DNA of 64,000 bases from Diploscapter coronatus (taxonomy: Eukaryota; Nematoda; Chromadorea; Rhabditida; Rhabditidae): the NCBI GenBank assembly GCA_964036155.1, contig OZ038422.1:7835201-7899200 (forward strand). Direction: 5' to 3'. Below are positions 24,103-35,933 of the stretch, one piece after another (position 1 is the first letter of the stretch; every line of letters starts with the position of its first letter). The position numbers and the translations under genes were made by a program. A model generated the notes under the pieces. That model was not told where the DNA came from. It ran no database searches and saw only the letters and a list, made by a program, of their open reading frames with translations.

Positions 24103-25381
24103 ATGCTAGTCAATTTACCAGTCGAAATTATATTGCTGATCTGCCAATATCCCGAATCCAAAGAGCTGAAACAATTGGCCCGGACTAATAAACGGATGAT
24201 GCAAATAATTAAGAAACATTTACCGGCAGCGCTCGAGAGGGAAATCTTATTCTATCGTAGGAAAATATTCTTTGTATGAGAGAAAATTAATTTTAGCATT
24301 TAGTGGAGTATAGAAACGACGATGTTGAGGAAGGAAGAATTTGTCTGTTTGATTCGCATACTAATTTTGTTGAGCCGATTGCAAAATTTACTAGTCATTA
24401 TCATCTATATGAAGTAGCAACTGCAAAAGATAAAGTAGATTATTTTATTTGCTATTGCCAATTTTATAATTTTAGATTTTCACAATTAGATCTTTTAACG
24501 ATAAATCATTTGAAATCTTCGATCTGACTACTCGACAAATCACTAAAGGTAGAATTACAAATAGCCAATAGATTGGTTTAATTTTATTGCATTTTTATAG
24601 GCCCAGATCCTCCTGAATGGCGTAGTGGTGCATCTGTGGCTTATTTCAAACACAAATTGTATTATTTGGGTGGATGGGGTTCTGAGACACCGGAAATTAC
24701 GAATCGCGTTGATGTAAGAAGATTGAATGAAAGTCCATGGAATAATTTATTCAGGTTTTAATAGACGGAAAATGGGAAACAGGACCTGTTTTTCCTCTTC
24801 CAATTAGTCGTGCTCCAGCAATAACATGGGATGAAGTTTTATATAGTCACATTATAGCATATTCATTATTGTAATTATGGATATTCAGTTATTGATGATG
24901 GTGAAAGTATAAAGATATATCGATTATCAGATGATGAGCGGGAATGGATTGAAATCGGAGAGATTCCAGAAGAACGAGGTTCTTTCGGAGTTGTATCGCT
25001 AAACGGAAAAATTTACATAACTGGAGGATTTCGGTTGTTAATTTTGTATGATAACTAATGTATCATTATATATTTAGTTTTGATTATTTGGATTATTTTG
25101 TTGTATTCAAATCCTGTCTGTGTTTCGACTCCTCAGCTCCAGTTGACAGTCAAATTTCTCGAATAGCTGATATGAATTATGCAAGATACAATCATTCACT
25201 CATTGTCGCTAACGGAAAATTGTATGCAATCGGAGGGTGAGCTGAGATTTTGCATATCTTTATACGCAATATTTGCTAACTTAGATTTCAAGGCATTTCC
25301 GATGAAACTTTTTGCAATTCAATCGAGGAATACGATCCACAAACGAATGAATGGCGGGAAGTCGGAGAATTTTATATCTAG
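24103..25381 (+). CDS. F-box protein with kelch repeats
   Basis: Eight exons in phase: 24103-24273, 24297-24434, 24476-24548, 24601-24713, 24755-24845, 24889-25033, 25078-25236 and 25285-25381, giving 328 residues. The ATG lies 16 nt after an acceptor-like attgtttag. The N-terminus (LVNLPVEIILLICQYPESKE, LKQLARTNKRMM) looks like an F-box. Kelch repeats follow, with their double glycines in LYYLGGWG, IYITGGF and LYAIGGFQ, and the NEWREVGEF end motif. Such proteins usually recruit substrates to SCF ubiquitin ligases. Only about four repeats are present, fewer than the usual five to seven, so the propeller may be truncated. Exon 5 uses a weak gtcaca donor. AATAAA is at 25430-25435. Confidence 0.78.
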
Positions 25382-25935
25382 AATCTCCAATTTCAACACA
25401 TTAAAATGTTCGTAGTTTCATATGATTTAAATAAAAAGTATCTTTATTCAATTTCGTACATTCTAATTCGATACATATGATACAAACAATTCTCGGAGAC
25501 ATCCAAAAGTGATTAGGAAAAGTTGCAACTCAAATAAATATTTTAATTTTAAAATTCTACAACCAAATCCAATATTTATTTGATAATAATCTTAATCCAT
25601 TTTCGAGACTGAGTTTATTGACACACACGATGATTGGGGTATTAATTGATTAAATTCCTAGTATTTATACAAGTATTGAAAGAGTTCCATTGCCTACTGT
25701 TAGTGAAGCAATAATATAAAATAAGAGTAATTTGAATGCTGAATGTCTACGTTCCAAATTATGATCAAAACATGAAAGAATACCTCCCTTCATATTTAAT
25801 TTGATTATTTTCAAGTCATCAAAACATTATTATTCAACAAAAAGATCTAAAAATATAAGGAAATGTTAAAATTTTGTACTTTAGATTTTATTGGCATTTA
25901 GTTGAAAAGCAAGAATTAATTATGAATTTGATGGT
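25382..25935. other. Intergenic, no gene seen
   Basis: AT-rich spacer between the kelch gene and the kinase remnant. Confidence 0.5.
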
Positions 25936-26145
25936 TCAGACAATAATAAATTCATCAACATTTTCAGGAATAGCATCGGTGTTCGCCTCGATGCATCCGT
26001 AGTAATTCGTGATCAGCAAAAGGAATTTAGAAATTTCGCTTTTCAGCTGAAATAGAATAGTTTTTTGAAAACAATTCTTGGTCAAACTTCATCAAAAGTT
26101 GATCTGTTCTCTGGATCTTCATACCAGCGTTGCTTCATTGGTTTG
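25936..26145 (-). pseudogene. Remnant of a receptor tyrosine kinase C-terminus
   Basis: Two minus-strand exons survive: about 26088-26145 reading KPMKQRWYEDPENRSTFDE and 25936-26046 reading LKSEISKFLLLITNYYG to a TGA. They match the end of the intact receptor kinase at 26561-32689 ([15 protein letters not shown] then LKAEISN), and the intron sits at the same place and phase. Nothing kinase-like is visible further upstream on this strand. It is best read as the relic of an inverted paralog. Confidence 0.7.
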
Positions 26146-26242
26146 TACCAAAAAGTTTTATTCCTAATCTTTTGCAAGAAGATAAGAAAATCGACATTTC
26201 ATCGAGGCATAAATTAGGTTTTAAAAATCGGTTTTCCATCCT

Positions 26243-26320
26243 GGCCTTGGGCTCAAGTTCAGTTTACAATGCTTGTAAGTTCACTTACAAGGGTTATAAG
26301 TTGAACTTGGGTCCAAGCCC
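26243..26320. repeat. Foldback hairpin, 78 bp
   Basis: GGCCTTGGGCTCAAGTTCAG on the left pairs imperfectly with TTGAACTTGGGTCCAAGCCC on the right. The centre is an 8-bp perfect stem CTTGTAAG / CTTACAAG around TTCA. Confidence 0.6.
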
Positions 26321-26560
26321 TGAGAATAGGTCAACGTAATCTTGCATTCTTCATATCACGGCAAATGTACTGCTAATCGGAAAATAATCCCTAAATTATG
26401 ACGCTTCGTCTGAAAATTTATTCATAATCGGTGTATTGAAAATTTGACATCATTTTATTGAGTGCATGCTTATATAAGGTATTCGATGTGAATAAATTAG
26501 TTATTTAAAAAAAAAACACTTTTGTTAGATTATTTATCAGGACTATTTGGATTGCTCAGC

Positions 26561-29500
26561 ATGTATCGTTTTCACTGCGTTTTTTCACTAATTTTCACTT
26601 TGCTAATGGGTATGAATAAAATCTATCTTGCAGATGGTAAGTTAACCGATTTAACAAAAAAATTAATAATAATTTAGGAAATTGCGAATCTAAACCAGAA
26701 ATAAATAGGACATTCATTTTAGAATCAAATTGTACCTATCTGGTAAATTTTGAGATGATAGGTTTCTTTCTATATTCCTATGAATTTAGTTTGAAGTTAA
26801 TATGCCTAACTATTTTATTTACAATTTTAATCATTCTGACTTCGAAGAAGATAATAATAATATTTATTTCAAATACATCAACCCTATAAATCAAAGTGCC
26901 ATCATAAAGTATGCTTGAAAATATATCATGTATAGTCAAATTATACGAATATTTTTAATAGAATTTGAATAAAGTTATCATATATTTAATTAGCTTAAAA
27001 CAACAATTCAGATTTGTATTCTTATCCAGTTTTTACGGTTTTATTGGTCCAGTTGGAAACTTTTCGTTAGTGACTAAATCTTTAAAGACCGTCGATATCC
27101 AGTTTACGTATTTCTATGATACTATCGGTATAGGCTTTACCTAAGACAAGCTAAATATGAATAGAAACTATTAAGAGCCTCCAAATAGCACAGATATAAT
27201 AAATGTAAATCTAAGAAGAGACTATGGGGAAATATATTATCCGTATTTGAAATATTCCGCTTGTTTCTTTCATCCTAATTTCACTGAGCCGAACCAATCT
27301 GATATGCAATATCATACAGGTATTGATAGGTTTTAAATAGAAATAATAGAGAAGAACATATAAAAGTTGCAGAAAACCTATCGAATGATCAGATAATCAT
27401 CGTGATGAGTTTATGGAATTATGTCGATATAGTTAAGACCGATAACTTTATTGGACAATTTATGAATTTTATGGTATTTATGGGATGCGATGAACATTTA
27501 TCATATTTAGGAAGGTACCTAAATTATTCTTGCAGTGCATTACAAGAGTTTGAATAAGTATTACACAGGGTGTGCGAAAAGTATGACTGCTTTTCTAGAC
27601 CCCAAACCCTTTGCGCACCCTGCATTAAATGTTTTTTGTATGTATTCAAATTGATTTATAATACAAGATCAGATAATTTTCTGGGAGGAATAATAGTTTG
27701 GAATGAAATTTATAATATAGCTACATTCAGCGTCAAGGACATTCAAGAAATATATAATGATAAATTTCTGGTAGTAACATCGGGATCAATTTACATATTT
27801 TCTCCGCCGTTAAATAACGAAAGCACCGCCTTCAACGCCGATGAAATGTCTCTCTTTATATCTTTACCAAACGGTATGATTTTCGTCGATAAAAAGTTTT
27901 TCATGGACCTAGCTTCTATCCAATCATTATTGAAAAGCGGAATAGAAATTTTTGATTTAGTAAAAAGAGATATTACATTTACTCTAAAATATGAATTAAG
28001 GATTTGTAAATGAAACTAAGACCATATTGTTGCCAATACTGCATGATAATACTCGTCAAACTATTCAAAATTATAATCCTCAAATTGGATTAATTTTTCA
28101 TTTCATATTCCATGCAGAAATCGATGCAGATGCAATATTCGAATACACCATGGACAATGTTAAAGTTGTAAGCAAATATCGTGAGACCTCTAATAGGCGT
28201 TCATGGGCTTCTATTCTCATAAATGCAATTTTCGGAGAAATAGAAATTTTCAAATCGGCATAGTTACTCAGCTGATATGTGTAGGAACTCAGAAAAGTAA
28301 ATATGCGTTGCGCACTCCAAAGAATGAATAAAATAGCTTTTCGAGATGATTTGGATTAGGCAATGAGGGTAGTGTTCTGGCATTTTGGGAGGTGGGGCCC
28401 TATTCGAGAGAACTTTAAATAGAGAGGAACTTCAATTAGAGGTTTTACGGTAATCAAGGAAATCGGGCAATAAAAATTATTTATGAAAACATTTGAATTT
28501 AGAACGGATCAATGTACGTTTTGGCATCATGTGGAATTTCCCCATCAACCATCATTGGCACTTATGAAGGGTAATGCCATAAATTTACTATCGTGTTGAA
28601 TTATTTCATTAACATAACTTATACTATTATTATTCTAAACAACGATCGATATGTGAGAATTATTTACGAAGCTGAATTTCAATATTTAGCGATGGTACTG
28701 ATCAAGGGTTCTACAACAACATTAGATTTCGTGGACATTGTTTCACAATTTACTTACCAGGGCCGCACACAGCTATTCATTTTGACCCTGTTAGGGGTTA
28801 GTTATGGTTAATGACCAATAACTTGAGGCGAAATAAATTATGCACAAATTCGAACATGCAAAGTGCACATTGCGTATTAGTAAATAGTCGTCTAGCCCAT
28901 TCCTTGAATCTGATGTAATAGTATAAACTCTGTCGCAAACAATACGCTAATTACCGCACATCAAAAGTCGGTGTCATTTAATTCATCTCAAGTAGTCGGT
29001 CATTGAAAGTAAGATGCATATGATTAATTATGAAAGGAACAAATAATGATTATCGTTAATGTTTATAGCGTATTTCAATTTCAAAGATGCCGCATTACTA
29101 AAAGTGAGCAAAATCTCCGTTGACCATCGCTGTGACGATGGACAGACACAGATTTACTATGCAAATTCTTTTTTTTTTCTCGATATTTTCATTCCTAAAG
29201 ATACAAATTAAAAAATGTTCTATCAAAGTGATTATTATGCATTTTGTTTAGATTATGGAGAATTAAAAGTTAGACCGCTCACAAATGATGCACATTTCAT
29301 AATTACCTCGTGTGAATATCCACCGTCTTACCTCGATATTCTAGGATTGGAATCCACCAAGTAGGGGAATTATAATGTCCTAATTTATTACTTCAAAGAG
29401 AGTAGATAATATGATAAAAATGATTATTCAATTTTACAACAAAAACATAAATTTAACATTTTTAAGTTCAACTCAAATATTTTAGTGACTGCATAACTGT

Positions 29501-32500
29501 GGACAAAATGGCCAATGCTGGTAAATATTCAGTAGAGTTTAAATGCAGTAAATTAATCGCTGGTTAAGATTATTTTTATGAAATATCATATTCTGTGCCA
29601 TTTGCTGATATGATAAATGCTTGTATCAACTTTACTTTTATTCGCACCTTATATGGACAGTCATATGATAAAACGTAGGATTTTGTACGTAATGTAAATT
29701 CTTACAGGAGTTAGGACTAAAATCGCAATCTTCGTTTTTGTTCTCTTCAACAACCTGTTTAATCGTGGGCAATTTTGGTTTATAAATTCAGATATTGTGG
29801 AGTAACAAATGAAACCATTAGTGGTTCCGCAATAGCGATGGGATTCAATATTACAACATCAACGCCGAATAACAGCTCTGGTATCCTGATGAACGTAACC
29901 ATAAGTATGATAAAATAAGAACAAACCTTTTCTCGAAGAAATTATATTTAGTTAAAGCGACCATAACGACAACGTTACTTCCTTCAGCTGTGACAGTAGC
30001 AACCTATAGCAATGATGCCCTCATTAGTGAGATAGTTGATTTTAAAAATAGAAAAAAGAAGTTATTTAAGTCGGTCTAAGTGTCTCGTTTTCATTAGCTC
30101 TTCTTCTAGTTATAACAATATCGATATTTATCTTCATTCGTTACAGACGAAAGGGAAGACCTATCACGATTTTTGGCTCTACTTACGGGTAATGAAATTG
30201 ATGCAATGATTGTTCCAATAATGCTTCAGCAATAAAAGTATTATATCGGTCTAACTAAGTGACAATTTGTGTGTTAAAGAGCGTCTTTTGAGAAATGCGC
30301 AAAGAGGGAGACTAGAGCACTGAGAGAGTCAGCAAGAGACAATGGAAAGAGTGGTGCCCAATTTCCTGCCTCTCGCAATTTTTCAACACACGAATTTTCA
30401 CTTAATTTAACCGAATAATATTTAAGATTGGTTTGCGAAAATAATTTTTCAAAAATATAAAATGCATTGAATAATTATAAATTTCAGACTAGCTAGAAAT
30501 AATTATATCGAAGATCCATCAATAACACAGTAAGAATTAGTTTTTAGCATGAGGGGAGCACGCTTATATCAGTCTAAGCAAATTGAAACAGGGGCATAAA
30601 TCAGACTGCATTATTTTTGAGCAGACTTGCAAATAAAAACCCGCAGATGCGAGTACGAGTATCATTTTTCGAAATTTTGAAAAGGTTGCAAGTCTGTGTT
30701 GTGAGGCCTGCAGACTTTTCCAGGGTTAATCAAACTTAATCTAAAATTACTAGTCTCTTTCATTCTGCAACATTGTTAAATTAAGATAGTTACCAATTTG
30801 CTATCAGAGTAAAACAAGCGTGCTCTTTGCGATGAGTTACATCCTTATATTTTACAAATATTAAGAGACGAAATTCTAGAGATCCGTGGGTAATAAATTC
30901 GAACCATGTTGAAATAAACGAAGAATCGATAATGGGAAAAGGAGCTTTTTCCGAAGTTTATAGGGGGGTTTTGAACGGTAAATATCAAATTTCGAGAAAT
31001 ATAGTCCCATTTCAAATCAAATTCAATTTAGGTGACGTACCTCTATTTAAAGTCAGTACGAATATTGAAGTTCAATTATATGCATCTCAATTCAATACCA
31101 CTGAAGTAAATTTTGAACAAATTTTTATATTCAATTCGAAATTAGGCAGCAGTCAAGCGTATGCTCGGTCATGCGTCTGAAACAGACCGAATGAATTTTC
31201 ATAGGGAAATTCAAATAATGAAAACGCTCGAATATCAAGCTCATATCGTTAGGTTTGCACGATTTCAGCTATTTATAACTATTCAATGATTAATCTAGCA
31301 TGTACGGTTATATCGTTAGCAAATTTACGCCGCAGATCGTGATGGAATATTGTGAGATGGGCGATATTCTCAAATACGTCTCGGACAAAGAAATCACAGA
31401 TGAAGTATCAGATTGTCGGTGAAACGATTTTTCCGCAAGGATTGCGAAGAAATGGGCGGAGCGTCAAAATAGGAAGGAGAATTTTAGATCACCATGCGGT
31501 TTTTCAGTCTCCCTCAATTTCGCATACTATCTCTCGCCCCTCTTTCTTTCCTTTTCTTCTTGTGCGCACATTGCGGAAAGAACGCTTGTTTCCGATAATC
31601 TGATATAAGGGTTTTCCAAGATTTTAGAAACTTATCCAAAATTAATTTGCAGAATCGTGATACAGTCGTCAAAGAGTTGACCTCATTTGCGTGGCAGATC
31701 AGCGATGGAATGGTATTGTCAGAAAAGCGATAAATTGAGACGAAATAAATGATGCGTAAATTTTAAAATGAAAGGCGAACATTGCAGAACTTCGAATGCC
31801 ATAACGTGCATTCCTTGAATCAATGAATTGAAATATCGTCAACTCGATTACGAAAAATGCACCAATTTCTATGCATAAAATCTCCATTTTTATTTCGTCT
31901 CAATCATCTGTCATTGACAATAGATAGATGAAAATTGGGCTTTCTTTATTGTTTTAGTGCTACATATCGTCGAAAGGCATTGTTCATCGAGATTTAGCCG
32001 CCAGAAATGTGCTCCTGACAAAGAATAAAGTTGCAAAGGTTTGTCATTTTGCATTTTACCTTAAGCTTACATGAATAGAAAATGATTTTAGATTTGCGAT
32101 TTTGGGTTAGCAATCTTTGAAAACGAAACGATGAATGAATTCCAACGGACACTTTTGCCTGTTAGATGGACAGCTCCTGAAACATATGGAGCAAAGACAT
32201 TCACTACGAAGAGTGATGTGTAGGAACAGCTGAAATTAAAAACCTCTTACAAAAATGGAATTTAGTTGGTCATTTGGTGTGGCTCTGTGGGAAATCTACT
32301 CGTTGGGAGAGATTCCCTACAAGGAAATAGCGCCTGCGGAATTACAGAGACATATTTTAGAGGGAAATCGATTGCAGATGCCCGAATTATGCGACAAAGA
32401 AATGTGAGTTATCGATTGGAAATGCACGATGAAAACGAGTTAGTAAAAATCAAATTTGTCTAAATTCAGATTTTCCCTAATGCACCAATGCTGGTGTATT

Positions 32501-32689
32501 GATCCAGAAGATAGGCCTTCTTTCGATTACGTAAAACATGAATTCTTATAATTCGACCAAATTGCGTTTCAGCTCAAGGCTGAAATCTCAAATCGAATAT
32601 TGGATACAACAGGAACTTATGGGTATCTTGATACTCGAGCACAGACCTTGGTTGGAAATGGCAATGATAGTGATCATGAAGCGTCGTAA
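26561..32689 (+). CDS. Receptor tyrosine kinase with unrecognised ectodomain
   Basis: Twenty-seven exons join in phase into about 947 residues: 26561-26636, 26678-26742, 26790-26908, 27012-27127, 27176-27319, 27373-27514, 27668-27959, 28021-28167, 28503-28570, 28690-28796, 29252-29360, 29486-29520, 29569-29674, 29792-29904, 29952-30026, 30071-30188, 30488-30529, 30880-30977, 31032-31105, 31146-31252, 31299-31404, 31653-31712, 31958-32038, 32092-32219, 32266-32403, 32470-32530 and 32573-32689. A signal peptide (residues 1-25) leads into an Asn-rich ectodomain with many N-glycosylation sites and no domain I recognise. A membrane segment lies at about 573-596 ([15 protein letters not shown]) with a basic stop RYRRKGR. 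The kinase holds [17 protein letters not shown] (K686), HRDLAARN (783-790), CDFGLA (802-807), RWTAPE and a DPEDRPSF end. All catalytic residues are present. The activation loop has no tyrosine. An alternative model ends a first gene at 28263. AATAAA is at 32753-32758. Confidence 0.78.
27566..27622. repeat. Foldback repeat inside a kinase intron
   Basis: CAGGGTGTGCGAAAAG at 27566 is mirrored by CTTTGCGCACCCTG ending at 27622. Confidence 0.6.
28810..29004. mobile_element. MITE-like element, copy A, in a kinase intron
   Basis: The ends pair as AATGACC ... GGTCATT, with a longer imperfect arm including ACTTGAGGCGAAATAAAT on the left and ATTCATCTCAAGT on the right. Its left arm and the internal CATTCCTTGAATC are shared with the element at 31713-31924. 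Confidence 0.65.
30264..30396. repeat. Foldback repeat in a kinase intron
   Basis: AATTTGTGTGTTAAA (30264-30278) is mirrored by TTTCAACACACGAATT (30381-30396) with two mismatches. The interior is purine-rich and non-coding. Confidence 0.5.
30621..30697. repeat. Foldback repeat in a kinase intron
   Basis: CAGACTTGCAA at 30622-30632 is mirrored exactly by TTGCAAGTCTG at 30686-30696. Confidence 0.6.
31713..31924. mobile_element. MITE-like element, copy B, in a kinase intron
   Basis: Inner arms ATTGAGACGAAATAAA (about 31734-31749) and TTTATTTCGTCTCAAT (about 31889-31904) are exact inverses, and TATTGTCA ends lie further out. It has the same orientation and left-arm sequence as copy A at 28810-29004. 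Confidence 0.68.
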
Positions 32690-33947
32690 TTGTACATTTA
32701 TTGATCGTTGATTTTCGCGATCACTGTTTCGATTATCCTTTGTTAGAGAAGGAATAAATTAGCGCATTTTTGCTATTTGTAGTAATATTTTCAAATTACT
32801 ATAATATCATTCTCGTTCATATCAGTTATTCGATTTTTCTCTTCTTTCTTCCATTTTTCATAATTTTGATTTGTAGAAATGCATACATGTTTATGTTCTG
32901 AATTTTTCATGAGATGCTTTACTTTGACTTTGGATGGTAACGACTGCATTAGGAGTAGCTTCTCTGATTTGCCTCGTCTGCTGTCTGTATCCGTCTATCC
33001 GTCTTCTGTCCAGCAGTCCTATTCTATCTCTTCTTTTTCGAATGCATTCTTCTCCTTTCGCACGTCCTTCTTTCGTCGATACCTGAAAATTTACAAATTG
33101 TACTGATTGAAGGCTATGATTTTGATCTTTCCTTTTTGATAAATCTATAATAAGGTATGCAATATAACATCACGCAACGTGAAGTATTAGGTCGGTAAGA
33201 AAGCTCTGCCAGATTTAATATTTTCTTCAAGTCTATTTTGATATTTATTCAAAGCACTTCTTGAAGGAATTATGACGTGGTAAATTTAATGGAAAAGTCA
33301 AGATCATGAGAAAATAAATAGAAAAACAAGATAATAAGGAAAAGATGAGTGATTGAGAAGAAAACGGTCCGTCTCACTCTTTCAAGAAAGGAAGCAAAGA
33401 TGGCTGGCATTATTACAAGTTCTGGCTATAAACTAAAGACCTGAAAAAATCGATTTATCGACAAGGCTTATACGGAGTTCGGTTTAAAGATTTTCTAAAA
33501 GTAGTCGAAAATCGGACGAATGAAAAGAGATATTCTTGAATCAAAATTTACGTAGAAGCCTAACGAAAAGCTTAACTTCTTAAGAAGAATTTTTTATCGG
33601 TGATTTTTTCAATTCAATGAATTTTTAAAAGTGTAAATGGCATCTAGATGTAGGAATTGAGAATAAACATGAGAATTACTCTGCATTCTATGATTCAGCA
33701 GTACGACTCATATCAATCTTTGTGGTGCACTCGATAGATAACTCGAGCCAAGAGTTCTTTAACTCAAATAAAATCTATGGATTCACCATTTTGAGTGCAA
33801 TGTCAGCTAATCAAACTTTATATTATAGCAACCACAACATCGAGATGATTAGTAAATGTTTATTCCTTCAAAAATCATAGAAAAAGATAAGGTGAAGAAG
33901 TAACAAGCAAATTTCTACAACAAAAGAAAAACCTGACAATTGAAACG
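32690..33947. other. Intergenic between convergent genes, no gene seen
   Basis: It lies between the kinase (+) and an unrecognised minus-strand gene. AT-rich, with no exon signals beyond the kinase 3' end. Confidence 0.5.
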
Positions 33948-35933
33948 CTAACCCGACTCATCAGATTCATCTTCGTTCCCATCTCCATCTCCACTCCCCT
34001 TTTCTTCATTGTACCACCCGTCTGCAATCGCCTTCTTGTCCAAGTTCAATATCTTCCTGTATTCGCTGTCACTTAAAATGCCCAACACTCGGTTACTCGG
34101 TCGCGTTCTTCGAGAAGGCAAATCCGCACTGAATTATTATTATTATTTTTAAATAAGTCCTGATCGAAGTATTTTATTTTTACAGTACGGAATCCAAAAT
34201 TCGTTCGACGAGCTGGTCAAACTTGCATCTCTCGATTTTGTCCAGAGCTTCTTCCAGACTGCTAAAACTTGAACTTTCACGCAGTCTCAGAGATAGGTAG
34301 ATCCCGTCTAAAAATGACAAATTTATATAATTGTTTTGAAATCGGATCATTAGGGTATTGATGATATTGCGACACCAAGTTCATTGCAAATCTCACTCAA
34401 TTCTAGGCTTATCACATACTTGATTTTTATGGGACGAGAACGGGAGGATACGCGTATAAATTTTAAAATTTGGAACGGGTCAAATTTGTGATAAACCAAA
34501 AATATCCAATAATTAAAAATCAAGCCAACACTATATAATAGAGGTAGTATTAGTATGCCACGTACATGATATTTCGCCGTGTTATGATGTCGCAACTTCA
34601 CGAAGTTTCAAATTTTGATGGAGGAGAAAACTTACTTGCGATGGCTTCGAATATTTCAGAAGGAAAAATTTCGAATTCTTTCCTCTTTTTCCAACGCCTA
34701 CAGGAGTATTTGGTATCGCAGTTTTCTGGCATAAGCTGAATCCGAAATACCCTTACACGTTCAGTAAATTTCTCAAATTCTCTTACCTGACTGATAAGAG
34801 TTCGAATAGTTCTGCGCATGATTTCCCAAGTGGTCAAATAGGACCATCCGCTGCAGGAGATGACTCGCAGAATCACAGCCCGAAGGTTGACTAATCGGAA
34901 TCCCTCGTGCGAGATGACCATTTCCTCCATCTTCGCATCGTTCTTGGGCCAGAGCACGAATTCGTCAGCGATGTCCTTGTCGTGCATTTTGGGAGTGGTC
35001 GGCTCGTCAGACATGTCGATTTCGAACTCTTCCTTTACATCCTTCGGCTCCTTCACGTCTTTCATTAAGTCACTCGCAATTCTCCTCTTTTTCCTCTCTG
35101 TCGCGCAGTGTTTTAGATCATCGAGTTCCAGTTGGATCTTGTCCATTCGACGATTGAAATTTGTCGCGTTTGCAGCAGACTAGAAATAAGGAAATTCATT
35201 ATTTTTGAGGATACCTTTTAGAATTCTTTTTCAAGAACGGTTTTTTGTGAAAATTTTTAACAGCGATTGGATATGTCAAGAAAATTTTCTGATACTGGTT
35301 ATGATTCAGTTTATCCAATGCATTATTTATCGCGTACCTTCCACAACATCAAAGCAGTAGTGCAACTGGCTCTGTCATCGTCAACCCGACTTCGAAGCGC
35401 GTCGAACGACATCTCCTTGTCGAATTCGCTGTCCACTGGTCCGAATTTCGAGGTCATGAATATCTGAAAACGTCAGTTCTTTCTTTAAAAACGAATCGAA
35501 AAAGTTAAATTCTATTCAGGTTTCTTCAAAAATCGTATTTCTCATAAATAGTGGCGCTCAAAAGTTTTGCATCTTCTTTAAATTTTTGTTCCGCTGATTC
35601 ACTCACTTCATTCGCATTTGGTCAACTGATCTAGATAAAACTTGCCAGATTTTCATGATTTGCCCACTCATAAACGTGTTCAAGTTTTCAACTTTACCCG
35701 ATTCACCGCAATTGAGTGACGAAGAAACAAATTAGAGGGATGCTAAGCTTTTCATGGCCGTTGTATATGTGAAATTCATATGGAATTACATCTTTCAGGC
35801 TTCTGAAACATTATTTGAGCTAAAATTTTACCTCGAACTCGTTGAAGTTTTCATGATATCGAACTTTCTGGAGAGTGAACATAATGTCGTGGAAGCTGTC
35901 GAGTGGCTCGTGAGAGGGCAGTCGTTTGAGCAT
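33948..35933 (-). CDS. Unrecognised protein with acidic tail, 341 aa
   Basis: Six minus-strand exons in phase: 35832-35933, 35338-35463, 34787-35179, 34636-34735, 34184-34307 and 33948-34128. The ATG lies three bases after a good acceptor (tatcttcag), the position expected for spliced-leader addition. Residues 1-120 look helical (MLKRLPSHEPLDSFHDIMFT, RRMDKIQLELDDLKHC). A basic patch follows (ERKKRRIASDLMKDVKEPKD), then a compact middle (ISHEGFRLVNLRAVILRVIS) and helices (LEEALDKIERCKFDQLVERI). The tail ends GDGDGNEDESDESG. There is no signal peptide or membrane segment. The layout suggests a nuclear or chromatin-type protein, which is only an inference. Confidence 0.7.

Noticed and set aside
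24841..24888. Frame break in the kelch gene
   Set aside because: Explained by a short intron (24846-24888) with a weak gtcaca donor that restores the kelch sequence.
27960..28020. Stop codon at 28010-28012 ending an ectodomain gene
   Set aside because: A 61-nt intron with a gtaaaa donor and ctaag acceptor bypasses it and joins the next coding block in phase.
28168..28263. Separate secreted-protein gene ending at 28263
   Set aside because: A gtaagc donor at 28168 joins the next ectodomain exon in phase, and the downstream part has no start or signal peptide of its own. Kept as an alternative.
29520..29570. In-frame TAA in the kinase ectodomain, suggesting a pseudogene
   Set aside because: A 48-nt intron (29521-29568, gtaaat...ttaag) removes it and keeps the frame on both sides.
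34860..35183. 107-codon plus-strand open frame
   Set aside because: Antisense to the long exon of the unrecognised minus-strand gene.
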